DNA from: Aureimonas sp. ME7
GTDB taxonomy: Bacteria > Pseudomonadota > Alphaproteobacteria > Rhizobiales > Rhizobiaceae
Length of the DNA stretch: 64,000 nt
NCBI RefSeq assembly: GCF_903970965.1
Contig: NZ_CAJCKW010000003.1
Location: 62,001 to 126,000 of the forward strand
Reading direction: 5' to 3'
The notes under the pieces are model-generated. The model had not been told where the DNA came from. It searched no databases and worked only from the letters and a program-made list of their open reading frames with translations. Below, piece after piece: positions 43,611 to 51,683 of this stretch. Position 1 is the stretch's first letter. Each line of letters begins with the position of its first letter. Position numbers and translations under genes: made by a program.

Positions 43611-44336
43611 ATGGTGATGGCGGAGTTCAAGGATCGCCTGCAGCTCTTAGTTGGCGAGCACAAAAGCGCTAACTCGTTCGCCAAAGAGGTCGGTCTTGGT
43701 CAGAGCTTGCTTCGGCAGTATCTGGACGGCGCCATGCCGCGCCTGGACAAGCTGGTGCAGATCGCGGCGGCGACGGGCGTCCACATAAATTGGCTCGCAA
43801 CCGGGCAGGGTCCCCGTGACTCTTTCTCCCCGGTGCGCCAGTTAGGTGTAGGAACACAACCAGAACAGACCGGAGGACTTGCCGTGATCCACACCGACCC
43901 GTCCGACCTCGCCGACGACGCTATGGTGTTGCTCCCGCTCCTGGATGTGCAGCCTTCTGCCGGTTCCGGCACCATCGTCGAGGCCGAGCCCGTGATCGGC
44001 CGAGTCGCCTTTGATGCCGCTTGGTTGCGGGCGCGCAGCATTACGCCTCACGCGGCGAAGGTGCTGACCGCGCGAGGTGACTCGATGGAGCCGACGATCC
44101 GGAGCGGCGACACGCTGATCGTCGACACGGCCATCGACCAAGCCGTCGATAACGGGATCTACGTTCTCGTCTATGGCGACGCCCTGCTGGTGAAGCGCCT
44201 GCGCATCAAGCTCGACAGCTCCGTCGTCATCACCAGCGACAACCAGTCGGCCGGTTTCGACGAAACGGTGACGCCCGATCAGATCGAGCTGCTGCGCATC
44301 GCCGGCCGCGTCATGTGGTACGGCCGGATGATCTGA
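43611..44336 (+). CDS. Prophage S24/LexA-type repressor
   Basis: A 241-aa repressor. N-terminal XRE helix-turn-helix (SANSFAKEVGLGQSLLRQYL; MPRLDKLVQIAAATGVHINW), a linker, and a C-terminal S24 peptidase-like domain with Ser158 (GDSMEPTIRSGD) and Lys195 (LLVKRLRI) as the catalytic dyad. Self-cleavage after DNA damage is possible (inference). It is divergent from the Ner-like gene. A second in-frame ATG at 43617 may be the true start. Confidence 0.92.
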   Translation: MVMAEFKDRLQLLVGEHKSANSFAKEVGLGQSLLRQYLDGAMPRLDKLVQIAAATGVHINWLATGQGPRDSFSPVRQLGVGTQPEQTGGLAVIHTDPSDLADDAMVLLPLLDVQPSAGSGTIVEAEPVIGRVAFDAAWLRARSITPHAAKVLTARGDSMEPTIRSGDTLIVDTAIDQAVDNGIYVLVYGDALLVKRLRIKLDSSVVITSDNQSAGFDETVTPDQIELLRIAGRVMWYGRMI

Positions 44337-44338
44337 CG

Positions 44339-44605
44339 ATGCCTCTTGATGGCGGAGTGCTTCTGTCCGAGCGGGAAAGCCCGAAGCTGCGGCTGTTCTG
44401 CCGCAAGTGCGGGCTCCGCCGGCAATACGACAACGAGGCTTTGATCGCACGCTTCGGCGACGCCCAGGTCCCAAGGCTGATTTCGGAGCTTGCGCGCCTG
44501 AACGGCTGCCAGCGAGCCCATAAGGGAGACATCAACGACTTCTGCGGCCTCCGGGGCCGAACGACCGACGATCCCGAATGGATCGCTTCACGCCCCGCGC
44601 CGTAA
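44339..44605 (+). CDS. Hypothetical zinc-ribbon-like protein at the left end
   Basis: An 88-aa protein with CRKC near residue 20 and further cysteines later (NGC, FCGL), suggesting a small metal-binding fold. It starts 2 nt after the repressor stop and ends 5 nt before the first left-end repeat. It is probably cotranscribed with the repressor and expressed in the lysogen. No family recognised. Confidence 0.6.
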   Translation: MPLDGGVLLSERESPKLRLFCRKCGLRRQYDNEALIARFGDAQVPRLISELARLNGCQRAHKGDINDFCGLRGRTTDDPEWIASRPAP

Positions 44606-44610
44606 TCGAG

Positions 44611-44793
44611 GCCATCCGTTCTTGCGCGCGCTTCTCTCAATCGCGCCGTTTTTGCCATCCGTTCTTGCGCGGCGCTTTTCGCTGGAATGGCCCTCAATGG
44701 CTCTTCAAAACCCGCTAGATCAGGGCTTCCACCACCATTTCCCGGTCAATCCCGCCTAATCCCGCTCCGTGCCACCCGTTCTTGCGCGTTACA
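44611..44793. repeat. Left-end transposase-binding repeats (L1, L2, L3) and terminus
   Basis: Three 18-bp copies of GCCATCCGTTCTTGCGCG: L3 at 44611-44628, L2 at 44654-44671 and L1, with one change, at 44771-44788 followed by TTACA at the tip. They are inverted relative to R1/R2. The spacing (43 and 117 bp) differs from the right end, as in Mu. Confidence 0.85.
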
Positions 44794-46097
44794 GGAAGCG
44801 AACGTTTCGCCAGCCAGGGCAGGACCGCCCGGAACAGAACGGCGTATTCCAGCGCAAAAAGGGTCTCCAGCCAGCCGTTCCCGGCGTTGCGGATGACGAG
44901 CGGCGCCTGGACGCAGGCGAGCTCCGGCGGATGGGTGCGAAACGCCTCGTGCGCGGCGCGCAACTGCTGGGGATGAGGGCGATCCTCCGCGTCGAACAGA
45001 ACGAGATATTCGCCGCGCGCGAGCGGCAGGGCGAAGTTGAGGGCCTTCGGCTTGGTGGTCGGATAGGTCCGGGGCGTCGCGATCACGGAGAAGTTCGGCT
45101 GGTGTTCGATGGCCCGCTCCACGGCGGCGATGGTGGCGGGGTCGTTCGCTTCGCAGACGAAGAACACTTCCAGGCGTGATCGCGGCCAGTCGAGTTCGGC
45201 CATCGCCTTGGCCAGCGGCGCGGCCATGTCCGCCTCCCGGTGCAGGGCTACGAGGACGGAATAAAGCGGGGCCGCCGTGTCGGGTGCGGCGGGGGGCGGG
45301 GGACGCGAGGGCGCGCGGGAGCGCTCTCGAACCGTCCCGACGAGGACGCGCAGCCGAAACAGCGTGAGACCGAGGGCGGCCGAACTTGCCGTCGCATGGA
45401 GCGCGAACCAGAACCACTGCGGGGATGCGTACCAGCCATGGGCCAGGAGCATCAGGAGAACCACCAGAAGCGCGGCCTGGAGCGGGGTCAGGACATCGCG
45501 CGCCGACCATCGGTTGTGATCGGCCGCAAGGCTGAGACGCGCGCGGTTGGAGCGTTCGGTCTTGTCTGCTGCCTCGCGAAGCGCGGCGATGTCGGCCAGC
45601 GTGGTGATGCGCAGGCTGCGGGCCAGTCCGGGTGTTCGCCGAAGGCCGGCGATCAGGGTGTCCAGCCGTTCCAGCTTGGGGGCAAGGTAGAGCCGGGCCC
45701 TCAGGGCGCCGTCACAGGTCTTGGCGTGTCGCTCGCTGGCTGCCAGCGCGCCGCGCCCGTCGCGCAGGAGCGTTGCGTTTGGATCGATGTCTTCTTGGAC
45801 GAGACCGAGCGCTTCGGCCGTGGCGCTTGCAAGCTCGCGGGCGCTCACGACAGTCCCCGCCATCAGTTCCTCGTCCACGCTCGACCCATGCAGGCGGGCT
45901 GCCAGTAGGGCGTTCTGGAACTCGGTCTGCGTAATCCCGCAGGTTTCCAGAATGCGATGGAGGACCTCGACGGCCGACGCCGCGCAACCCAGCGCATCCC
46001 GTTGCGCGCCCGCTATTTCGGCTGCAACCTGTGCGGCACCAAGAAGCGTTCCTCTGGCCTCCACGTCGGTATGGGAATATTCCGTCAGACGCAGCAA
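44794..46097 (-). pseudogene. 5' part of family 2 glycosyltransferase gene, split by prophage
   Basis: Encodes the first ~434 residues: an N-terminal helical region resembling the GspE/MshE N-terminal fold (weak), two membrane helices (QAALLVVLLMLLAHGWY; FWFALHATASSAALGL), then the GT2 domain with LYSVLVALHREADM, VFFVCEANDP and FDAED (DxD-type metal site). It breaks at AKRSLP, within the duplicated CTTCC. The other 214 codons are at 23974-24616. The start at TTG 46097 is uncertain; a GTG at 46067 is an alternative. Confidence 0.9.
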
Positions 46098-46168
46098 CGA
46101 GCTTGAACCCTTCTCGGTGGGATCGAGTGCACATCCTGCGATGGTGGGCCTGGGAGAAGAAGAAACCT

Positions 46169-47023
46169 ATGCGTGTTTTTGCTGCGATCTTGACACGATG
46201 TCTGCTTCTACAGGTTGTGATTTCTACGCTTTCAGGTGGTGCGCTGGCGCAAGGGGTGCCGACCCCGAACTTCTGGGATCAGGGGCAGCGAATCGCCGAA
46301 CCCGATCTGTCCGATCGAACGCGCATCCGGTTTCTCACCTCCGTGGACTTCGCCCCGTTCAACTTCCTGGACCAGCGCGGGCGCCTCGCCGGGCTGCATG
46401 TCGATCTGGCGCGCGCCATCTGCGAGGAACTCGACGCGGTCTCGCGTTGCCAGATCGAGGCGCGTCCCTTCGCCGAACTGGGGTCCGCTTTGGCGGGCGG
46501 CGACGGCGAGGCGGTGATCGCGGGGCTGGCGATCGACGCCGACAACCGGTCGCGCTTCGCTTTCAGCCAAGCCTTCTTCCGCTATCCCGCGCGTTTCGTG
46601 ACGCTGCGTGACGCGCCGCTCGACAAGGACCTCGAGATTGGCCTTCAGGGAACGCGCATCGGCACGGTGGCGGGGAGCGCGCACGAAGCAATGCTCCGCG
46701 CGTTCTTTCCGCGCGCGGAGGTGGCGACCTTCCCCAATCGCGAGGAAGCCCTGAACGCCCTACGTGCCGAGCGGGTTCGCGCCGTGTTCGGGGACGGGGT
46801 CGGCCTGTCCTTCTGGCTGTCCAGCGAGGACGCCAAGGATTGCTGCGCCTTCGGCGGCGGGCCCTACCTGTCCGACCACTTCATGGGAGAAGGTCTCGCC
46901 ATCGCGGTGAAGCCGGAGGACGAGGATCTGGCCGCCGCCTTCGATTACGCGATCGGCCGCATCGTGGCGAGCGGGCGCATGTCGGAGCTTCTCCTGCGCT
47001 ATTTTCCCGTCAGCGCCTTTTGA
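46169..47023 (+). CDS. Periplasmic amino-acid-type solute-binding protein
   Basis: A 284-aa protein with a signal peptide (MRVFAAILTRCLLLQVVIST, cleavage likely after ALA) and a type II periplasmic binding fold: IRFLTSVDFAPFNFLDQRGRLAGLHVDLARAICEEL, IGTVAGSAHEAML, AVFGDGVGLSFWL. It would bind a small polar solute for an ABC importer, but no permease is adjacent. It is divergent from the broken glycosyltransferase gene, so the two may share a control region. Confidence 0.88.
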   Translation: MRVFAAILTRCLLLQVVISTLSGGALAQGVPTPNFWDQGQRIAEPDLSDRTRIRFLTSVDFAPFNFLDQRGRLAGLHVDLARAICEELDAVSRCQIEARPFAELGSALAGGDGEAVIAGLAIDADNRSRFAFSQAFFRYPARFVTLRDAPLDKDLEIGLQGTRIGTVAGSAHEAMLRAFFPRAEVATFPNREEALNALRAERVRAVFGDGVGLSFWLSSEDAKDCCAFGGGPYLSDHFMGEGLAIAVKPEDEDLAAAFDYAIGRIVASGRMSELLLRYFPVSAF

Positions 47024-47132
47024 CGGCACCGCCCGTTGACGGGCCGCATGCGGAGAATCCATAGACCGAGGCTCCAACGCGCGGAGCCGTCTCGGCGGCG
47101 ATGCCGGGACGCTGAGGAAAGACGAAGATCCC

Positions 47133-48797
47133 ATGGCCGAAAACAGCGACGCGGCTTCGAACGCGCCTTCCAGCAGCCTTCGGGACGAAGCCATGGCGTC
47201 GGCCGCCTGGCCCTTCGAGGAAGCGCGCAAGATCGTCCAGCGCTTGGAGCGCACGGGCAAGCGCGAAGCCCTGTTCGAGACCGGCTACGGCCCGTCCGGC
47301 CTGCCCCATATCGGCACGTTCGGCGAGGTGGCGCGCACCACGATGGTTCGCAACGCCTTCCGCATCCTGACGAACGACGAGATCCCGACGCGGCTGATCT
47401 GCTTTTCCGACGACATGGACGGGATGCGCAAGATCCCCGACAACGTACCCGACCGGGCGGCGCTGGAGCCCTATCTCCAGAAGCCGCTGACGGACGTGCC
47501 GAACCCGTTCGGCGGCGAGTACGAGAGCTTTGCGGCCCACAACAACGCCATGCTGTGCCGGTTTCTCGACACGTTCGGCTTCGAATACGAGTTCGCGAGC
47601 GCGACCGAGTATTACCGGGCCGGCCGCTTCGACGAGGTGCTGCTGCGCGCCGCCGAGCGATACGACGACATCATGGCCGTGATGCTGCCGACGCTCGGGC
47701 CCGAGCGGCAGGCGACCTACAGCCCGTTCCTGCCGATCTCGCCGAAGTCGGGCCGTGTCCTCTACGTGCCCATGAAGCATGTGGACGCCAAGGCCGGCAC
47801 CGTGACCTTCCTCGACGAGGACGGGACGGAAACGACGCTTCCCGTCACCGGCGGGGCAGTGAAGCTCCAGTGGAAGCCGGATTTCGGCATGCGCTGGGCC
47901 GCGCTCGGCGTCGACTTCGAGATGTTCGGCAAGGATCACCAGACCAACGCCGCGGTCTACGACCGGATCTGCGAAATCCTCGGCGGCGAAGCGCCCGAGC
48001 ACTTCGTCTACGAACTCTTCCTCGACGCGGAAGGCGCCAAGATCTCGAAGTCCAAAGGCAACGGCCTGTCGATCGAGGAGTGGCTGACCTACGCCTCGCC
48101 CGAAAGCCTCGGCCTTTACATGTTCAACAAGCCGAGGGCGGCCAAGCGCCTGCATTTCGACGTGATCCCGAAGGCGGTGGAGGACTACTACGCCTTCGCC
48201 TCCGCCTTCGATCGGCAGGACGCGAAGTCGCGCCTCCAGAATCCGGTGTTCCACATCCACAACGGCGAGCCGCCGGTGAAGGGCATCGCGGTTCCCTTCG
48301 CGCTGCTCCTCAACCTCGTGTCCGCATCCAACGCGTCGGACGCCCGGACGCTCTGGGGCTTCATCTCGCGCTACGCGCCGGGCGTGACGGCGGAAACCGA
48401 TCCCGAGCTCGATCGGCTCGTCGCCTACGCGCTGCGCTATTTCGAGGACTTCGTGCGCCCGACCAAGCGGTTCCGCGCGCCCGACGAAATCGAGCGCGGC
48501 GCCTTGGAGGCGCTGGAGGCGAAGCTCGGCTCGCTTCCGCCGGGGGTGGATGCCGGCGCCATCCAAGATGCGGTTCTCGACGTCGCGCGGCCCCTGCCGC
48601 GCTATCAGGACGCCAAGAAGAAGGGACCGGACGGCGGCCCCGGCGTGTCGGTCGAATGGTTCTCCGCGCTATACCAGGTGCTGATCGGGCAGGAGCGGGG
48701 CCCGCGCTTCGGCTCCTTCGTGGCGCTCTACGGCGTGGACGAGACGCGCCGCTTGATCCGCGAAGCGCTGGACGGAAAGCTCGGCTCAGCCGCCTGA
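47133..48797 (+). CDS. lysK: Lysyl-tRNA synthetase, class I
   Basis: A 554-aa class I LysRS, the form found in archaea and many alphaproteobacteria. The HIGH-type motif is [15 protein letters not shown] and the KMSKS-type motif [33 protein letters not shown] is class I LysRS-specific. It charges tRNA-Lys. ATG 47133 has GGAAAGACGAAGA upstream. The 3' end overlaps the convergent nuclease-like gene by 12 nt. Confidence 0.95.
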   Translation: MAENSDAASNAPSSSLRDEAMASAAWPFEEARKIVQRLERTGKREALFETGYGPSGLPHIGTFGEVARTTMVRNAFRILTNDEIPTRLICFSDDMDGMRKIPDNVPDRAALEPYLQKPLTDVPNPFGGEYESFAAHNNAMLCRFLDTFGFEYEFASATEYYRAGRFDEVLLRAAERYDDIMAVMLPTLGPERQATYSPFLPISPKSGRVLYVPMKHVDAKAGTVTFLDEDGTETTLPVTGGAVKLQWKPDFGMRWAALGVDFEMFGKDHQTNAAVYDRICEILGGEAPEHFVYELFLDAEGAKISKSKGNGLSIEEWLTYASPESLGLYMFNKPRAAKRLHFDVIPKAVEDYYAFASAFDRQDAKSRLQNPVFHIHNGEPPVKGIAVPFALLLNLVSASNASDARTLWGFISRYAPGVTAETDPELDRLVAYALRYFEDFVRPTKRFRAPDEIERGALEALEAKLGSLPPGVDAGAIQDAVLDVARPLPRYQDAKKKGPDGGPGVSVEWFSALYQVLIGQERGPRFGSFVALYGVDETRRLIREALDGKLGSAA

Positions 48798-49625
48798 GCG
48801 AGTAGCCTCGTTCGATATGTCGTAGGCCCAGATACCACGCCGCGCCTCGCGCGCGGCGCGCTCGGCATCCTCGTAGGCACTGCCGGGCTCGGCATGCGCC
48901 CAGCCGTTCGTGACCAGCCACCTGGCCACGTCCTCTTGCCCCAAGCGGCAGGGCACGGTGATGTCGCGCGCTTCCTCCTCGCCGGAGGGTACGCGGCACT
49001 CGACCGAGCGCCCGCGCAGCCAGCCTCGCAGCGCGGTTCTCGCGCGCGTCGCGCAGGGCCAGGCCTGCGCCCCGTCGACGCAGCGCACGTCCGGCGCGAT
49101 GGGCTCGACACCCGCCACGCGCAGCGTCATGTCGCCGGCCTTCAAGGTGCGCGCGTCCACCGCGATCGGCCGGGAGAAGAGGCGCAAGGCCGGATCGGCG
49201 GGTTCCGGCGGCGTGGCCGTCGCGCTGACGATGGGAAGCTCGGGCGGCGGGGGAGCGGCCTCGGCCGTGTCGCCCGTCCCGTCCGGCTCGACCGCGACGG
49301 GCGGCGTTGCCGCGCCGCTGGAAACGGGAGGCAGGCGGGTGAGCCGCGTCGGCCCGCCGGGCGCGGGAATGATGGTGCGCACGGGAGCAGACGGCGCCTC
49401 CTCCGACATATCGGGGGAGAAGGGCACGTCCTCGATCCCGATTGCCGCCACGCTCGTTTCGTTAGGCTGCGATCCGGAACCCGCCAAGAGCGTCGGCTCG
49501 GCGGGAAGAACGAGAAAGAACACGGCGACGAGGCCGAGAAGACCGAGGGCGATCCGCAGCGCTTGCAAGAGAACGATCCCCTTCTTCGATCCCGAACCGG
49601 GGCGCATTCCCGGCGGGTGTCGCAT
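48786..49625 (-). CDS. Membrane-anchored thermonuclease (SNase)-like protein
   Basis: A 279-aa protein. One N-terminal membrane helix ([20 protein letters not shown]), a Pro/Ala/Thr-rich linker to ~145, then an SNase-like OB-fold domain: [72 protein letters not shown]. The active-site arginines of staphylococcal nuclease are not clearly conserved, so it may not be a nuclease. An in-frame ATG at 49607 is an alternative start. Confidence 0.8.
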   Translation of the reverse strand: MRHPPGMRPGSGSKKGIVLLQALRIALGLLGLVAVFFLVLPAEPTLLAGSGSQPNETSVAAIGIEDVPFSPDMSEEAPSAPVRTIIPAPGGPTRLTRLPPVSSGAATPPVAVEPDGTGDTAEAAPPPPELPIVSATATPPEPADPALRLFSRPIAVDARTLKAGDMTLRVAGVEPIAPDVRCVDGAQAWPCATRARTALRGWLRGRSVECRVPSGEEEARDITVPCRLGQEDVARWLVTNGWAHAEPGSAYEDAERAAREARRGIWAYDISNEATRSGG

Positions 49626-49666
49626 GGACTCTAGCGCGCGAGACCCGATTCGGAAGTCTTGGCGTT

Positions 49667-50311
49667 CTACTGGCTCGCCCAGAGAATGCGCGCGATCCAT
49701 TCGATGTCGCCGGGCGCGAACTGCCGATCGGGGAAGTCCGGGTTGACGGAGGCGAGTTCCACCGTGCGCGCCGTCTGGCGCTGCAGGATCTTGACCATCA
49801 CCTCGCCACCTTTGGTGCGCACCACCACCCGGTCGCCCCGTCGCACGGGCGCGCCGGGCTTCACGACCACGATGTCGCCGTCGCGATAGAGCGGCATCAT
49901 CGACTGGCCCGAAACCTCCAGCGCATAGAGCGAATCGTCGGCACCCGGCAGGTCGATCTCGTCCCAGCCCTGACCAACGGGAAAGCCGGCATCGTCGAAG
50001 AAGCCTCCGCCGCCCGCTTCCGCGCAGCCGAGCAGCGGCACCCCCTGGCGGGGCGAAGGCAGCGGACGCAGCGACAGGACGCCCGTTTCGGGCCGCGCGA
50101 AGAAGCTTTCCGACGTCGTTCCCGTCGCCTCCAGGACCTTGGCGATCGACTCGGTGGACGGCCAGCGCGGGCGCCCGTCGACGGCCATGCGCTTGGACTT
50201 GTTGAAGGTCGTCGGATCGAGCCCGGCCTTGCGCGCCAATCCGGACGGCGACATCTTCAGCCGCTCGGCCAGATCGTCGATCGCGTTCCAGATGTGGTCG
50301 TGGGACAGCAT
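49667..50311 (-). CDS. XRE-S24 (LexA-like) transcriptional regulator
   Basis: A 214-aa regulator with an N-terminal helix-turn-helix (PSGLARKAGLDPTTFNKSKR) and a C-terminal S24 domain with Ser137 (SGQSMMPLYRDGD) and Lys174 (VMVKIL). Similar proteins in Hyphomicrobiales are chromosomal single genes. Its target is unknown. It is divergent from the BrkB gene across a 315-nt spacer. Confidence 0.88.
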   Translation of the reverse strand: MLSHDHIWNAIDDLAERLKMSPSGLARKAGLDPTTFNKSKRMAVDGRPRWPSTESIAKVLEATGTTSESFFARPETGVLSLRPLPSPRQGVPLLGCAEAGGGGFFDDAGFPVGQGWDEIDLPGADDSLYALEVSGQSMMPLYRDGDIVVVKPGAPVRRGDRVVVRTKGGEVMVKILQRQTARTVELASVNPDFPDRQFAPGDIEWIARILWASQ

Positions 50312-50626
50312 GAAACAAACCTTCGCAGCAGACCGCGAGTCGCGCCCGTGGCGAAAGATCGCGATGCCCGAGGAATATAGTCCTTGGACGTTCCATGTCT
50401 AAGTCGTGGCCGCGCGACTGTCGATAAGTTCGCCCACCGAGCGGAGTGTTGTTCGAACCAAGCGCCCGGTTTTCCAGACGTTTGTCGGGGCGAGGCCAGG
50501 GGAGGCGCCTCGATCTTTCCCGCGGGTTGGAGGGAACCCTCGGGCGGAATGTGGCATTTCTGGGAAAGTTTATGAATTCGCCCGCAGTGCGTTCGATTCG
50601 TCCCGAGTGTTTGGGAAAGGGCATCC
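50312..50626. other. Divergent spacer between the S24 regulator and BrkB genes
   Basis: This 315-nt region has AT-richer stretches near 50370-50400 and 50550-50600 that may hold promoters for both genes. No clear operator, repeat or small gene was found. Confidence 0.4.
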
Positions 50627-51655
50627 ATGAGTTCGGCCGGCTTCCGCTTCGCGCCCAATACCACCGAGGAAACGCGCCGCCGCGCCAGCGAGCCCGGGCG
50701 CGGGCGCGACGCGTCCGGGCCCTTCGACATCCCCTGGCGCGGCTGGAAGGACATTGCCTGGCGCCTGTACTATTCGTTCTTCGAAGACCGGGTGATGCTG
50801 ATCGCGGCGGGCGCGACGTTCTACCTGCTTCTGGCGCTGTTTCCGGCCTTCGCCGTCTTCGTGTCCTTCTACGGCATCGTCGCAGATCCGAATACGATCG
50901 CCGACCACATCGCCTTCATCGGCCAGTTCCTGCCGCAGGCGGGAACCGACATTCTGACCTCGCAGCTCGAACAGCTCGTGTCGCGCGATCCGGCCTCGCT
51001 TTCCCTGAGCTTCGTCACCGGCCTTCTGTTCTCGCTCTGGAGTGCCAACAACGGCATCAAGACGCTGTTCGAGGCGATGAACGTCGCCTATGGCGAGCAG
51101 GAGCAGCGCTCCTTCCTGAAGCTCAACGCCGTCGCCTTCTGCTTCACCATCGGCGCCTTCTTCATCGCCACGATCCTGTTCGTGTCGGTCGGCGTCGTGC
51201 CGGTGGTGATGAGCGTCGTGGGGGCGCAGAGCTACACGGACGAGCTGATCGCGGCGGCGCGCTGGCCGGTCGTCTTCGTCGTCATCATCTGCGCGATCAG
51301 CATGGTCTACCGCTACGGCCCGAGCCGCAACCGGGCGCGTTGGTCCTGGGTGTTCTTCGGCGCCGTTCTGACCGCCGCGATCTGGCTGGCCGCCTCGATC
51401 GGCTTTTCCTGGTATCTCCGGTCCTTCGCCAACTACAGCGTGACCTACGGCTCGCTCGGCGCGGTGATCGGCTTCATGATGTGGGTCTGGATCTCGTCCA
51501 TCATCTTCATCATCGGCGCCGAGGTGAATGCCGAGATGGAACACCAGACCGCGATGGACACGACCGACGTGCCGGACAAGCCGCTCGGCGAGCGCGGAGC
51601 GCGCGTCGCCGACACGATCGGGCGCAGCCTGTCGAAGGAAAAGCAGGCGCGGTGA
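50627..51655 (+). CDS. YihY/BrkB family inner-membrane protein
   Basis: A 342-aa protein with about six membrane helices. The family landmarks are DRVMLIAAGATFYLLLALFPAFAVFVSFYG, LSFVTGLLFSLWSANNGIKTLFEAMNVAYGE, and YGSLGAVIGFMMWVWISSIIFIIGAEVNAE. It was once thought to be an RNase (rbn), now regarded as a membrane protein of uncertain transport role. The stop lies inside a terminator hairpin. Confidence 0.92.
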   Translation: MSSAGFRFAPNTTEETRRRASEPGRGRDASGPFDIPWRGWKDIAWRLYYSFFEDRVMLIAAGATFYLLLALFPAFAVFVSFYGIVADPNTIADHIAFIGQFLPQAGTDILTSQLEQLVSRDPASLSLSFVTGLLFSLWSANNGIKTLFEAMNVAYGEQEQRSFLKLNAVAFCFTIGAFFIATILFVSVGVVPVVMSVVGAQSYTDELIAAARWPVVFVVIICAISMVYRYGPSRNRARWSWVFFGAVLTAAIWLAASIGFSWYLRSFANYSVTYGSLGAVIGFMMWVWISSIIFIIGAEVNAEMEHQTAMDTTDVPDKPLGERGARVADTIGRSLSKEKQAR

Positions 51656-51676
51656 GGGCTCCGGGGAGCCCTCACC
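51651..51676. terminator. Hairpin between convergent brkB-like and fadB/J-like genes
   Basis: GGTGAGGGCT / AGCCCTCACC (51651-51660, 51667-51676) is a perfect 10-bp stem with loop CCGGGG. It lies between convergent genes; no strong T run follows on either side. Confidence 0.65.
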
Positions 51677-51683
51677 GGATTCT

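Larger units (their letters stand above)
24622..44793. mobile_element. Mu-like transposable prophage with P2-like tail genes, defective
   Basis: The element spans 20,172 bp. Its ends are TGTAGCGCGCAAAAACG at 24622 and the reverse complement of TGTAACGCGCAAGAACG at 44793, flanked by the 5-bp repeat GGAAG. The left (repressor) end is at 44793. It contains repressor, Ner-like, ParB-like, DDE transposase, Mu gp25/26/27-like, contractile tail and late-control genes and a methyltransferase. Portal, capsid, protease and baseplate genes are missing. A terminase-fibre fusion and an apparently shortened transposase point to at least one, probably two, internal deletions. Confidence 0.95.

Noticed and set aside
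24622-44793. Element considered as an integrase-type prophage with att sites in a tRNA
   Set aside because: No integrase or tRNA is present; the 5-bp duplication, TG...CA ends and DDE transposase identify a Mu-type element.
35073-44793. Element considered as an autonomous tailocin locus
   Set aside because: Baseplate and spike genes are missing and no endolysin was recognised, so a complete contractile injection particle cannot be made from it alone.
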